This document shows positions 11,398 through 21,955 of a stretch of 64,000 nucleotides of DNA, piece after piece. The stretch is from Typhlomys cinereus. Lineage: Eukaryota; Chordata; Mammalia; Rodentia; Platacanthomyidae. How positions within the stretch are numbered: the first letter of the stretch is position 1; each line of letters opens with the position of its first letter. A model generated the notes under the pieces. That model saw only the letters and a list, made by a program, of their open reading frames with translations. It made no database searches and was not told the DNA's origin. The stretch lies in assembly GCA_023101885.1 (NCBI GenBank), contig JALPQD010000407.1:1927418-1991417 (forward strand), read 5' to 3'. Position numbers and translations under genes: made by a program.

Positions 11398-12125
11398 CAC
11401 AGGAGGGGTGTCTCCTCATCCACGCTGAGCGATCGCAGTGGGCAGGGGGTCTCCTCGTCCACGCTGAGCGATCGCAGTGAACACGGGGTCTCCTCGCCCA
11501 CGCTGAGCGATCGCAGTGGGCACGGGGTCTCCTCGCCCACGCTGAGCAATCGCAGTGGGCACGGGGTCTCCTTGCCCACGCTGAGCGATCGCAGTGGGCA
11601 CGGGGCCTCCTCGCCCACGCTGAGCGATCGCAGTGGGCAGGGGGTCTCCTCGCCCACGCTGAGCGATCGCAGTGGGCAGGGGGTCTCCTCACCCACGCTG
11701 AGCGATCGCAGTGGGCAGGGGGTCTCCTCGCCCACGCTGAGCGATCGCAGTAGGCAGGGGGTCTCCTCGTCCACGCTGAGCGATCGCAGTAGACAGGGGG
11801 TCTCCTCGCCCACGCTGAGCGATCGCAGTGGGCAGAGGGTCTCCTCGCCCACGCTGAGCGATCACAGTAGACACGGGGTCTCCTCGTCCACGCTGAGCGA
11901 TCGCAGTAGGCACGGGGCCTCCTCGCCCACGCTGAGCGATCACAGTGGGCACGGGGCCTCCTCGCCCACGCTGAGCGATCGCAGTAGACAGAGGGCCTCC
12001 TCGCCCACGCTGAGCGATCGCAGTAGACAGAGGGTCTCCTCGCTCATGCTGAGTGATCACAAGAGATGTTGACTGATTAAAGGAGGGGGTAGAATCTCCT
12101 CGCCAGTGTTGAGTGGTCACAGGAG
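11398..12125. repeat. 39-bp minisatellite carrying GCGATCGC
   Basis: Seventeen clear copies and one decayed copy of a unit with core cccacgctgagcgatcgcag. Thirteen of the seventeen keep the 8-bp palindrome GCGATCGC. The other four differ only by CpG-to-TpG/CpA changes. Since 39 is a multiple of three, frames stay open on both strands. Confidence 0.95.
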
Positions 12126-12239
12126 ACAACTGCCCCCTCTTGTCACATAGAACCACGTGCTCACTCTCGGCTGAGGAAGCACTGCACATGGTGGGTGGCA
12201 GGGGAACTGGAGCTGGAAGTCCAGATGTGGCAGTGCTTT

Positions 12240-12480
12240 TACAAGATTTCATTTCCACTGGCTTTGCTGCTCTTTAGTGAAGGAAACTTTCTTCTTTCTC
12301 TCACTCCCAACCAAAACAGTCCCTCAGCCAAACTGTGATACCTGCTTTTCTGCTTCAGAAGAAAAACTATGAAGTCACCTTTAAACCACTGATGTCTCAG
12401 AATTTCAATGAGTATAGTGAGTCCTTAAGGCAGGATGCAAAGACCATCATGACGACACTATTCCCTACCGCTGGGAGTCC
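12240..12480. other. Candidate conserved non-coding element
   Basis: AT-richer, repeat-free island between two minisatellites, with aaaactatgaagtcaccttt, aatttcaatgagtatag and ctttagtgaaggaaac. Texture-based call. Confidence 0.35.
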
Positions 12481-12536
12481 TGTATTCTGTTCAAGAACAG
12501 TTGACGCATTCTAATCAGCCTTGCACATTCTATCTG

Positions 12537-12665
12537 GGGTCTCTTGGCTTTTCACATTCCACCCGGAGTGTCCCGGCCTGCGCATTCCACCCCCACCCGG
12601 AGTGTCCCAGCCTGCACATTCCACCCGGAGTGTCCCGGCCTGCGCATTCCACCTGGCGTGTCAGT
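12537..12665. repeat. Short tandem repeat around CATTCCACCCGG, 4 copies
   Basis: The core cattccacccggagtgtccc recurs four times with 29-36 bp spacing. The second copy has a small ccccca insertion and the last is truncated. Confidence 0.75.
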
Positions 12666-14098
12666 CTTGTGCATCCTACTACAAAGTCTTTCCTTTCACA
12701 GCTGATACAGGACGTGGCGACCCAGGCTCCAGCTAAACACCATGGTGCCATTTGGTTGCTGAGACTTGTGTCCACAGTCTCGGAATGCATCACCTTCTGG
12801 TCATGTCAGGGTGTGTGTGGTGGAGATAGCACGAAAGTAGGGTCCTCTCCGCTGCCACGGCTTGGCCAGTGGGGGTGCTCTTGCTCATCTTTCTTTCACC
12901 TCCACCCTAGGGCGGGGCAGGGAAATAAGAGCCCTGGTTTCTCTACCTGGGCTGACCCCTGACAATCATGGCAATTAGATGAGAACAGGGGTGTATTAGG
13001 GGTGCGATGTGAGCTCTCAGGAGCAATCGTCCTGGCGCGAAGGATGGGGGGCTCACCCGGAGTTGGGGCTGGCAGCAGCTGGCAGCAGCTGGCAGCACAG
13101 GGAGAGAAGTGGCTACAGTGTGGAACAGGAGATCTTCAGTCATGCCAGGAACTCAGGCAGGAAGCTACGGTACAGCGGAGCCGCTTCTTGATGCTAAGTC
13201 TACTCATTCCAGTGTCGTAGCGTCCAGGACGCCTTCACAGAAGCAGCTAGACCCGTGTGGGGAGCAGGGCTCCACAGCCTTGCCAGGGAGACATCGAAAC
13301 CACCATCCGAAGCGCCGGATCTGTGACCCACAGCTACAGTTCAGCGGCCACTTTCACACTAGGAAGAGCCAAGGATGAGGGAAAGATGGACGGATGGAGA
13401 TCACTGGCTTTTCTGCGTCCACCCACCAACACCGGAAATGCATCTGTGGGTCTGACGACATTTGTGATTCCAAGACCAGACCCATCAGGCTCCAGCAGCT
13501 GTCTCCAGCACTTTCCTCAGTCATTGGGGGCTCCCATTGACCTTGTAGGGATGGGTGAGCTCGGCTGTCCCACATGGGACATAGGGTCCACACTCTGCTG
13601 TCCCAGAGAGGGGATCAGGGTCCACACTCTGCTGTCCCGTGGAAGGCCCAGGGTCCACATTCTGCTGTCCTGCTCAGGGCTAGAGTCTGTCTGAGAAAGT
13701 GTCTGTTTCCCATTTTTCACAGCTGAACACACAGGGGGCTCCTCCACTGCCCTCTTCAGACCCCCCACACTCCAAGTTCCCACCACCCAGGAATGGCCAA
13801 CTTCTTAGTTGGCCAGTTTTATTTCAGATCCACACATGCCCAGAGGTGCGTGTGTTCAAAAGACCAGCTATCGTGGGCACAGCGATGGCGCTGTGACTGT
13901 CTCCACACAAAACCGGGCGACTGTCGCAGGCCAAATGCGTAGCACATTCTTCTCGAGCCAGAGCAGATGTGACTCGCTGGAGGGTTGGTTTGCTGTTCCT
14001 AGACTGCCCTCTATGGACTCGCGACTTTCCGGCTGACCTGTTCCCAGATCTTTCCTTCCAGCCAGCTGGGAGGCCAGCCACAAGACATGAACATCTCC
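12666..14098. other. Unique sequence with two tiny tandem repeats
   Basis: No exon recognised. At 13061-13100 an 11-bp unit (ggcagcagctg) repeats about three times. At 13575-13685 the phrase ggtccacactctgctgtccc occurs three times at 31-35 bp spacing. The rest is unremarkable. Confidence 0.5.
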
Positions 14099-14104
14099 CC
14101 TGAA

Positions 14105-14433
14105 TGTAGGCGGAATGGACCAGGCAGGCCTGTATTGTCTGTATGGACCGCATGCGCAAATGCAACTTCCCCAAGCTACACCTGCTGCTGCATCTGGTGC
14201 CGACATCAAACCACCTGGCTGAGAGGACCAACCCAGACAGGACAACACAGCAAAAAACCTCATGCTGGGACTTATGGGACGTTGAGTGGGGTATATAGGC
14301 TGCCCCGTACTTACAGTAAACGAGCCTGCGAGCCTGCTTTGCCACTCGCCTGACTTCCGGAGACTGTGTCGTTGACTTCGTGCCTGCTTATCCCCGTCCC
14401 CAAGAGTCTCCGTGGGACCCTGAGACTGCTACA
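14105..14433 (+). mobile_element. Solo LTR of an endogenous retrovirus, 329 bp
   Basis: The ends are TGTAG...CTACA, the short inverted termini expected of an LTR. The flanks are a 6-bp duplication with one CpG-type change, CCTGAA (14099-14104) and CCCGAA (14434-14439). Inside, TATATA lies at 14292-14297 and an AGTAAA polyadenylation variant at 14315-14320, the close TATA-to-poly(A) spacing of class II (betaretrovirus/IAP-like) LTRs. No internal viral sequence adjoins, so two LTRs probably recombined to leave one. Family not identified. Confidence 0.8.
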
Positions 14434-14691
14434 CCCGAAGACCAGCACTGCTGAGAAAGGTGGGCTTATCTCCCCGCAGCAGCTTTTAGTGGGAGGGCAG
14501 TGACCAGGGCCACCTAAAAGGCCATCAGAGCAGGACGCAGACTTATCCTGTTTCTCTAGTATGCTGTGGCCATAGCACAATGTGGGAGCAGCCTCGGGAC
14601 GCAGGGGCTCCTGCCTCGGCCTCTCAACAGAAAACAAGTTTAGGGAATTGCCCGGTGGGTGCAGAAAGACTTTTCTCCTGAAATGGCACCT

Positions 14692-15489
14692 AGCTGCACT
14701 GCACGCAGCGTCCTGCACGCAGCCGTCCCGCACGCAGCATCCTGCACGCAGCCGTCCCGCACGCAGCGTCCTGCACGCAGCCGTCCCGCACGCAGCATCC
14801 CGCACGCAATGTCCCGCACACAGCGTCCCGCACGCAATATCCTGCACACAGCGTCCTGCACACAGCATCCTTCACGCAGCGTCCCGCACGCAGCGTCCTG
14901 CACCCAGCGTCCCGCACGCAGCGTCCCGCACGCGGTCGTCCTGCACGCGGCCGTCCTGCACGCGGCCGTCCTGCACACGGCCGTCCTGCACACAGCGTCC
15001 TGCACGCAGCGTCCTGCACGCGGCGTCCTGCACATGGCATCCTGCACGCGGCGTCCTGCACGCGGCGTCGCAGCCATCCTGCACACAGCATCCTGCACAC
15101 GGCATCCTGCACACGGCGTCCTGCACGCGGCGTCCTGCACGCAGCGTCCTGCACGCAGCCGTCCTGCACACATTGTCCTGCACGCAGCCGTCCTGCACGC
15201 AGCCGTCCTGCACGCAGCGTCCTGCACGCAGCGTCCTGCACGCAGCATCCTGCACACAGCGTCCTGCACGCAGCGTCCTGCACGCAGCGTCCTGCACGCA
15301 GCGTCCTGCACGCAGCCGTCCTGCACACATTGTCCTGCATGCAGCATCCTGCACACAGCGTCCTGCATGCAGCATCCTGCACGCAGCGTCCTGCACGCAG
15401 CATCCTTCACACAGCATCCTGCACGCAGCCATCCTGCACACAGCATCCTACATGCAGCATCCTGCACGCAGCGTCCTGCACACAGCATG
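14692..15489. repeat. 14-15-bp CpG-dense minisatellite, about 55 copies
   Basis: The core gcagcgtcctgcac (14 bp, or 15 with an extra C) repeats throughout. Most copies hold two CpGs, giving on the order of 100 CpGs in 800 bp. Variants are nearly all CpG-to-TpG/CpA changes (gcatcctgcac, gcacacagc). Frames stay open on both strands up to 331 codons, giving Cys/Ala/Arg-rich pseudo-proteins. Confidence 0.95.
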
Positions 15490-16012
15490 GAGCTGGCTGT
15501 TGCTCTCTGTACCCAGGGAGAACCATGATGTCAGAAGGAAACAGGGCAGGTGGTGTGTCCTCAGAGGTGCCAAGTGAGCATCATTGGCAATAGTTAATGG
15601 TGCCCACAGCAAGCATGCGGAGGCTGGTCTGTCCTCAGACAGCCAAGGGTTGCTCGCTGCATATCTGCAAATTCAGAGCTAGACACTGGGCGATGAGACA
15701 TACACAAGTCACCCCCCCCAACACACACAGGGACCAGCAACACTGCTGCTCTTCAAGCTCTGGCTTCAAACCTGTGCTTGGGGGTCTCCTCTGTGTGGGA
15801 GGCAACGAGGCCTTCTGGGGACGCTGCCTCTGAAGCTGTGACTCCCGGCCTCGGGGCAGCAACTGCGGCAGGGCAGAGCCTGTGCCAACCAGGTCCCCGA
15901 GCGGGTAGTCCCTGGGGACTGTACAGTAGAGGACAGGCTTCTGTCTCAGCAAAATGACCTACAGGATCCTAACCCCAGCAAGGAGTTAGTCAGAAGGTGT
16001 CTATTACAGCCT
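15490..16012. other. Unique non-coding sequence
   Basis: Nothing recognised. Short frames of 78-105 codons overlap on opposite strands. A short CA/CCCC run lies near 15710-15735. Confidence 0.4.
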
Positions 16013-16150
16013 GCAGACACATAGACAGACAGACAGACAGACAGCTCGCGAGAAGGCAGGAACCTGCGGGCGTCTTTCATATGCACATGCACACACAAAC
16101 ACACTTACACACTTGCAGAGCACACACCTGAACGCAGACAAAGCACTCGC
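16013..16150. repeat. (ACAG)n microsatellite and CA-rich tail
   Basis: About six ACAG copies at 16020-16042 are followed, after about 40 bp, by a CACACA-rich stretch at 16085-16150. Confidence 0.8.
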
Positions 16151-16770
16151 ACACTGCACTCTGTGGCCTAGTGCAATCTGAATCAGAGGCACTAGGCAGC
16201 CTGAATCAGAGAGACCTTCGTTCCTTTGATTAGCACATGGGGATCATCCAACATGTGATGGTCTTCAGAGGTGGGGAAGGCTTCCCAAGCCCAGGAGAGC
16301 AGGGTGAAGACGCGGGCTGTGTCCTCCCAGGAGCATCAGCGCCTGGGACCAGGAGAGCGGGGAAATGGACAGCACCTTGGGAAATGCACAACCGCCCCAA
16401 CCCACAGCACCAGGCCATAAGTACTCAGGATCCCGGGGGCTCTGCGTGGTCGCCAGGGGCTGCTTCTCGGTGGCTGCAGACCGACAGGTCGCTGGCGGCT
16501 CTCCCCTAAGAGCCCAGCGTGCCAGCTCCTCAGACACAGGCGCCAGGTCATCCGAGATTTTTAAGTGAAGCTGTTTTGTTGGTTGCAGCTCAAAAATGAA
16601 AGGGCATGGAATTCCATCAAGCGAACGGCGAGGCTCCGTCAGCTGCAGCAGAGGCCTGCGCTCCCGCGGGTGTGGCAAGACACTCGAGAAGGGATTTTCC
16701 TTCTCCATGTTTGGCTATTTCCCATCACGACAATCTCTCTGCTTGTACACAGTTGCATTCGCTCTTCTCT
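16151..16770. other. Unique non-coding sequence
   Basis: No repeat or exon recognised. Opposite-strand frames of 90-147 codons overlap throughout and have no domain. It runs into a TG-rich tract at about 16775-16870. Confidence 0.4.
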
Positions 16771-16849
16771 CTCGCTCTCACTCTCTCTCACATGTATGCA
16801 TGCATGTATGTGTGAGCATGAGTGTATATGTGTATGTGTGCATGCATGA

Positions 16850-17450
16850 CTGCGTGTGGTGTTTTGTATTCATGTGTACAGTGCAGACGCCTATGGAAGT
16901 CAGTCCTTGACACCAGACGTCTCCTCCATCACTCTCCACTTTATTTTCTGAGAGAGGAGTTCCACTTTAACCTGGGTCTCATTGATTGGCTGGCCAAACT
17001 GGCCATCAAGCCCCCAGGACCCACCTTTCTCCACATCCACCCTCAGCACTGGGCGTTTAGAGGTCCGTCACGGTGATGCGGGGAACTGGAGCTCAGTGAG
17101 TGGCCGGCCTCCCTGCACCCACCTCATTACTAGGCTTACAGAGGCCTGGCTGCCTCTGGGGTGTGGGAACCTGGAGCTTGCTGATTGGCTGACCTGACTG
17201 TCATGTGGGTGTGGGGCCCTGGAGCTTGCTGATTGGCTGACCTGGATGTCACGTGGGTGTGGGGACCTGGAGCTTGCTGATTGGCTGACCTGACTGTCAT
17301 GTGGGTGTGGGGCCCTGGAGCTTGCTGATTGGCTGACCTGGATGTCACGTGGGTGTGGGGACCTGGAGCTTGCTGATTGGCTGATCTGGCTGTCACGTGA
17401 GTGGGGGATATGAACTTAGGCCTTCACACTGGTGGACAAGCGCCCCTGTC
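16850..17450 (-). mobile_element. Antisense B4-like SINE, expanded internally
   Basis: The plus strand shows the antisense B4 series in order: a TG-rich leader, ccactttattttctgagag, cctgggtctcattgattggc, caagcccccaggaccc and cagcactgggcg. After the internal array come cacgtgagtgggggatatga, acttaggccttcac and acaagcgcc, matching the end of an antisense B4. The 48-bp minisatellite at 17165-17402 therefore sits inside the element. Assignment is from memory of the B4 pattern. Confidence 0.6.
17165..17402. repeat. 48-bp minisatellite, 5 copies, alternating types
   Basis: The core ctggagcttgctgattggct recurs every 48 bp (17171, 17219 ...). Copies 1 and 3 end gactgtcatgtgggtgtggg, while copies 2 and 4 end ggatgtcacgtgggtgtggg, so the real period is a 96-bp dimer. 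Every unit carries ATTGG, an inverted CCAAT box; copies 2, 4 and 5 also carry CACGTG. The parts resemble antisense B4, so the array probably grew within that SINE. Confidence 0.9.
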
Positions 17451-17514
17451 TCTGTCCTCTTGTGCCAGGCAAGAGAATATTGCTGAGAGTCTTCCTTAAA
17501 AAAGGCTGCTGATA

Positions 17515-17752
17515 GGGGCTGGAGAGGTGGCTCAGGGGTTAAGCCTCTGCCTTGCAGGCGGAAGGTCCTGAGTTCGGATCCCAGATCCCACATATAGATG
17601 CCAGGCAGAAGCAGGGGTGGCCTGCGTTTCTGGTCCTGGTAGGGCAGAGCCTGTGAATCCCGGGGCAAAGTAAACAAGGAGGTGGAGGCGTCCATGGTGG
17701 TTCCCGAAATCACCATGGTTCTACACACACACACATGCACAATTAAAAAAAA
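17515..17752 (+). mobile_element. SINE with B2-like, tRNA-derived head
   Basis: Starts GGGGCTGGAGAGGTGGCTCA, with an A-box-like TGGCTCAGGGG and a B-box-like GAGTTCGGATCC, the internal RNA polymerase III promoter of a tRNA-derived SINE. The body (ggtcctggtagggcagagcc, aggtggaggcgtccatggtg) and CA-rich, A-rich tail match the copies at 48442, 58040 and 50697 (minus). No target duplication was found here. Confidence 0.85.
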
Positions 17753-17859
17753 GATTCAAAAATTCTCTCCCTGGTTGTTGCTGTTCCTACTGTCGATGGA
17801 AATGGGGGTGAGCTCAGCCCTCTGAAAGAGATCAGACCCTAAATATTCATAGAACATTT

Positions 17860-18060
17860 GTGGTGGCTGATGAGATGGCTCAGTGGTAAAAGCATTTGTC
17901 CCGCAAGTTTAGCAACCTGAGTTCAATCCTCAGAACCCACATAAAACTGTCCATAAAAATTGTCACCTGTTATTTATACACATGCCGTGGCATATGTGCA
18001 CATGCACACATATAACACAGAGACGTACACAGAGACAATGCACACACACTCACAAAAGGT
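17860..18060 (+). mobile_element. Older B2/B3-like SINE fragment with CA tail
   Basis: ggctgatgagatggctcagt, then a gagttcaatcctcagaaccc B-box region and a CA-rich tail, is the classic rodent B2/B3-type head and tail order. It is diverged from the nearby 17515 copy. Confidence 0.7.
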
Positions 18061-18249
18061 TAACATTTTTATATATGTTTATATATAGTGATTTTTCTTT
18101 AGATTCTGAAATATTTATTTCGCAGGCTACCCATTCTCTCGTTCACAACATTTCTTCTCTCTTGTGAGGCCAGCACTATATGAGGGCCTGGAGGCCTGGT
18201 GCTGTGTGAGTTGGTGGACGACTCTGAGGTTGCTCAGTACACTTGGTGG

Positions 18250-20128
18250 AGGACTAAGTTACTCACTATCTGAGATTAGTGGAGGACTAAGTTGCTCACT
18301 ACCTGAGGTTAGTAGGGGACTAAGTTCTCACTCCCTGAGGTTAGTAGGGGACTAAGTTCTCACTACCTGAGGTTAGTAGGGGACTAAGTTGCTCACTCCC
18401 TAAGGTTAGTAGGGGACTAAGTTGCTCACTCCCTAAGGTTAGTAGGGGACTAAGTTGCTCACTCCCTAAGGTTAGTAGGGGACTAAGTTCTCACTCCCTG
18501 AGGTTAGTAGGGGACTAAGTTGCTCACTCCCTAAGGTTAGTAGGGGACTAAGTTGCTCACTCCCTAAGGTTAGTAGGGGACTAAGTTGCTCACTCCCTGA
18601 GGTTAGTAGAGGACTAAGTTGCTCACTCCCTGAGGTTAGTAGAGGACTAAGTTGCTCACTCCCTGATGTTAGTAGGGGACTAAGTTGCTCACTCCCTGAG
18701 GTTAGTAGAGGACTAAGTTGCTCACTCCCTGAGGTTAGTAGAGGACTAAGTTGCTCACTCCCTGAGGTTAGTAGAGGACTAAGTTGCTCACTCCCTAAGG
18801 TTAGTAGGGGACTAAGTTGCTCACTCCCTGAGGTTAGTAGAGGACTAAGTTGCTCACTCCCTGAGGTTAGTAGAGGACTAAGTTGTCACTACCTGAGATT
18901 AGTAGGGGACTAAGTTCTTACTACCTGAGATTAGTAGGGGACTAAGTTCTCACTCCCTGAGGTTAGTAGAGGACTAAGTTGTCACTACCTGAGATTAGTA
19001 GAGGACTAAGTTCTCACTACCTGAGATTAGTCAAGGACTAAGTTCTCACTTCCTGAGATTAGTAGAGGACTAAGTTCTCACTCCCTGACGTTAGTAGAGG
19101 ACTAAGTTCTCACTCCCTGAGGTTAGTAGAGGACTAAGTTCTCACTCCCTGAGGTTAGTAGAGGACTAAGTTCTCACTCCCTGAGGTTAGTAGAGGACTA
19201 AGTTCTCACTACCTGAGATTAGTAGAGGACTAAGTTGCTCACTCCCTGAGGTTAGTAGAGGACTAAGTTCTCACTACCTGAGATTAGTAGAGGACTAAGT
19301 TCTCACTCCCTGAGGTTAGTAGAGGACTAAGTTCTCACTCCCTGAGGTTAGTAGAGGACTAAGTTGCTCACTCCCTGAGGTTAGTAGAGGACTAAGTTCT
19401 CACTCCCTGAGGTTAGTAGGGGACTAAGTTCTCACTCCCTGAGATTAGTCGAGGACTAAGTTGCTCACTCCCTGAGGTTAGTAGAGGACTAAGTTGCTCA
19501 CTCCCTGAGGTTAGTAGGGGACTAAGTTGCTCACTCCCTGAGGTTAGTAGAGGACTAAGTTCTCACTCCCTGAGGTTAGTAGAGGACTAAGTTCTCACTA
19601 CCTGAGATTAGTAGAGGACTAAGTTGCTCACTCCCTGAGGTTAGTAGAGGACTAAGTTCTCACTACCTGAGATTAGTAGAGGACTAAGTTCTCACTCCCT
19701 GAGGTTAGTAGAGGACTAAGTTCTCACTCCCTGAGGTTAGTATAGGACTAAGTTCTTACTACCTGACATTAGTAGAGGACTAAGTTCTCACTCCCTGAGG
19801 TTGGAAGGTGACTAATTTCTCACTACCTGAGGTTAGTATAGGACTAAGTTCTTACTACCTGATGTTAGTAGAGGACTAAGTTCTCACTCCCTGATGTTAG
19901 TAGGGGACTAAGTTCTCACTCCCTGAGGTTATTAGGGGACTAAGTTCTCACTCCCTGAGGTTAGTTGAGGACGAAGTTCTCACTCCCTGAGATTAGTAGA
20001 GGACTAAGTTCTCACTCCCTGAGATTAGTCGAGGACTAAGTTCTCACTCCCTGAGGTTAGTCGAGGACTAAGTTCTCACTCCCTGAGGTTAGTCGAGGAC
20101 TAAGTTCTCACTCCCTGAGGTTGGTGGG
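18250..20128. repeat. 32-33-bp minisatellite, about 58 copies
   Basis: The core ttagtagaggactaagttct, then cactccctgagg, repeats for 1.88 kb with 32-bp (gttctcac) and 33-bp (gttgctcac) forms. The 33-bp form dominates the first third and the 32-bp form the rest, with blocks mixed in. Each unit holds the inverted repeat TTAGT-AGAGG-ACTAA. Stops occur in all frames, so no long frame exists here. Confidence 0.95.
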
Positions 20129-20960
20129 CATTAAGCCAACCCACCTTCATGACACAGTGACTGTGGACCTGAGTGGCATCCAGAACAGCTGGGCCAAGCA
20201 GGTGTCCCCAAATCTACTTGCAGCAGCAATGGAGGTGGCTGTGCAGGGGGGCTTCCATCCTTGTTGAGAGGGGCTGCACGGCCTCTAGGTGCCTGGGGGT
20301 GCCGTTCCTCCCTGGCCTGGCAGCCTGTCACAGCAGGAGCCCCTTTTCCTGCTGGACACACTCTCCACTCCCCAGCTCAGTCAGGAGGCGGTCCTGGTTG
20401 CTTTCTTCTTGGGCCTGACCGACCCTCACCTCGGCTCCTTCCCACATCCTGTCTCAGCCCAGTCTGACCCAACCTCCTTCCTCCAGGTGCAGACAGCTCC
20501 TCAACCTCCTTCCTCCAGGTGCAGACAGCTCCTCAACCTCCTTCCTCCAGGGTGCAGACAGCTCCTCACCTGCTGCTGTCAGTGTCCAGCAGCCACCGGG
20601 CCACCGTGCGGGGGCTACGTGCAGGGAACTGCGGCAAAGACAGGGCTCCCAGATCTTTCCTGGGAGGAGGGCTTGAAGGCAGGGAGAGCGCCCATTTTCC
20701 ATTAGATTGTCTGTCTTGCTACAGTGAGCTTACACCACCTTGGTAATTAAAACATCAAATAAAACAAAACACGCCAGAGTCACACAAAGTGAGCAAAGCG
20801 TCATGACTGCTGTGTCATAGTGACAGGAGCTGCTCGCAGCAGGGCACAGGCGAGACGTGGGCAGAGGACAGCGCCGCCCCCTCTAGGATCTCTCCATGCT
20901 CTACAGAACACCTGAAGCGGAGTAAAGAAGACCCGCATGCCACCCTCCACCCGGGCCCAG
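20129..20960. other. Unique sequence with a 3-copy 32-bp repeat
   Basis: At 20471-20572 the core acctccttcctccaggtgca occurs three times, the third with an extra G. The remainder shows no repeat or exon; an AT-rich patch lies at 20740-20775. Confidence 0.5.
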
Positions 20961-21137
20961 AGAGACGGGCGCATCCCCCAGAGAGAGACGGGCACATCCC
21001 CCAGAGAGAGACGGGCACATCCCCCAGAGAGAGACGGGCACGTCCCCCAGAGAGAGACGGGCACGTCCCCCAGAGAGAGACGGGCACGTCCCCCAGAGAG
21101 AGACGGGCACGTCCCCCAGAGAGAGACGGGCACATCA
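20961..21137. repeat. 23-bp minisatellite, 8 copies
   Basis: The core agagagacgggcacgtcccc repeats eight times. The first three and the last carry the CpG-decayed form gcgcatc or gcacatc, and the central four keep gcacgtc, so the central copies are the most homogeneous. Confidence 0.95.
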
Positions 21138-21239
21138 CCTGGGCGCAGCAGTCTCTGCCCAGGTCGGCCAGCCCCATTGCTTTGGGTCTGAGCATCACAG
21201 GACTGCAGTGTGTGAGGAAGAGGAGGCTATTCTCATCAG

Positions 21240-21425
21240 AGTAGCTAGGACATACATGCACACACAGAGACATATATACATGAACATACATGTGGATACC
21301 ACCCACAGACACACACACACACAAACACACAGAGAAAAAGACACATGCACACATAGATGCACACACAGAAACACACTAAGACACACACAAAAACACATAA
21401 AGGTGTGTGCATGCACACACACATG
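21240..21425. repeat. CA-rich microsatellite
   Basis: ACACAC and ACATGCAC words dominate for about 185 bp. Confidence 0.8.
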
Positions 21426-21955
21426 CACGTGCGAGGAGGCAAGGGACAGGAAACATACAAGACACCCCCTTCAAACGTGCACCTCAGTGGCCACTTCTCC
21501 ACTGGCTCTGCCTCCCACAGCTTCCGCTGCTTCCTGGGAATCTTCTACTTTCCGCTCTGTCAGTGACTCAGCCTTGAAGCAGATCTGCCCCAGGATTCAG
21601 TCACCCACTATTGACCTGACCTATGGCCCGGGATGCTTCACAGGCAAGTCACGCACCCTCATGCTAGGGCCGCCAACCAGACACGTTCTTACCTAGGCCG
21701 GGTGGCGCCGTGGCCCGGCGGGGTCTCCTGAGGGCTGCCTCCTGCTGCGTGGACGTCTCTACAAGGTGGCCCGGCCCATGGCCCGGCCCGGTCCCTTTCA
21801 CAAGAGCACTGACCCCACTTCAGGCACCTGTCCCTAGATTCCGGAGGTGCTACACCCAGCACCATTCCACCGGGGTCTAGCCTTGAATTGCAGACGCTCC
21901 TGCTCTCCACAGCAGTCCGACCCTTCCAGCAGCGGGAAAGGGGGTGCTCGGGAAG
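21426..21955. other. Unique GC-rich non-coding sequence
   Basis: No repeat or exon recognised. A compact GC-rich patch (gccgtggcccggcggggtct) lies near 21705-21730 but is too short to be called a CpG island. Confidence 0.4.

Noticed and set aside
14582..15577. 331-codon plus and 282-codon minus Cys/Ala/Arg-rich frames
   Set aside because: Both follow from a 14-15-bp repeat without stops on either strand.
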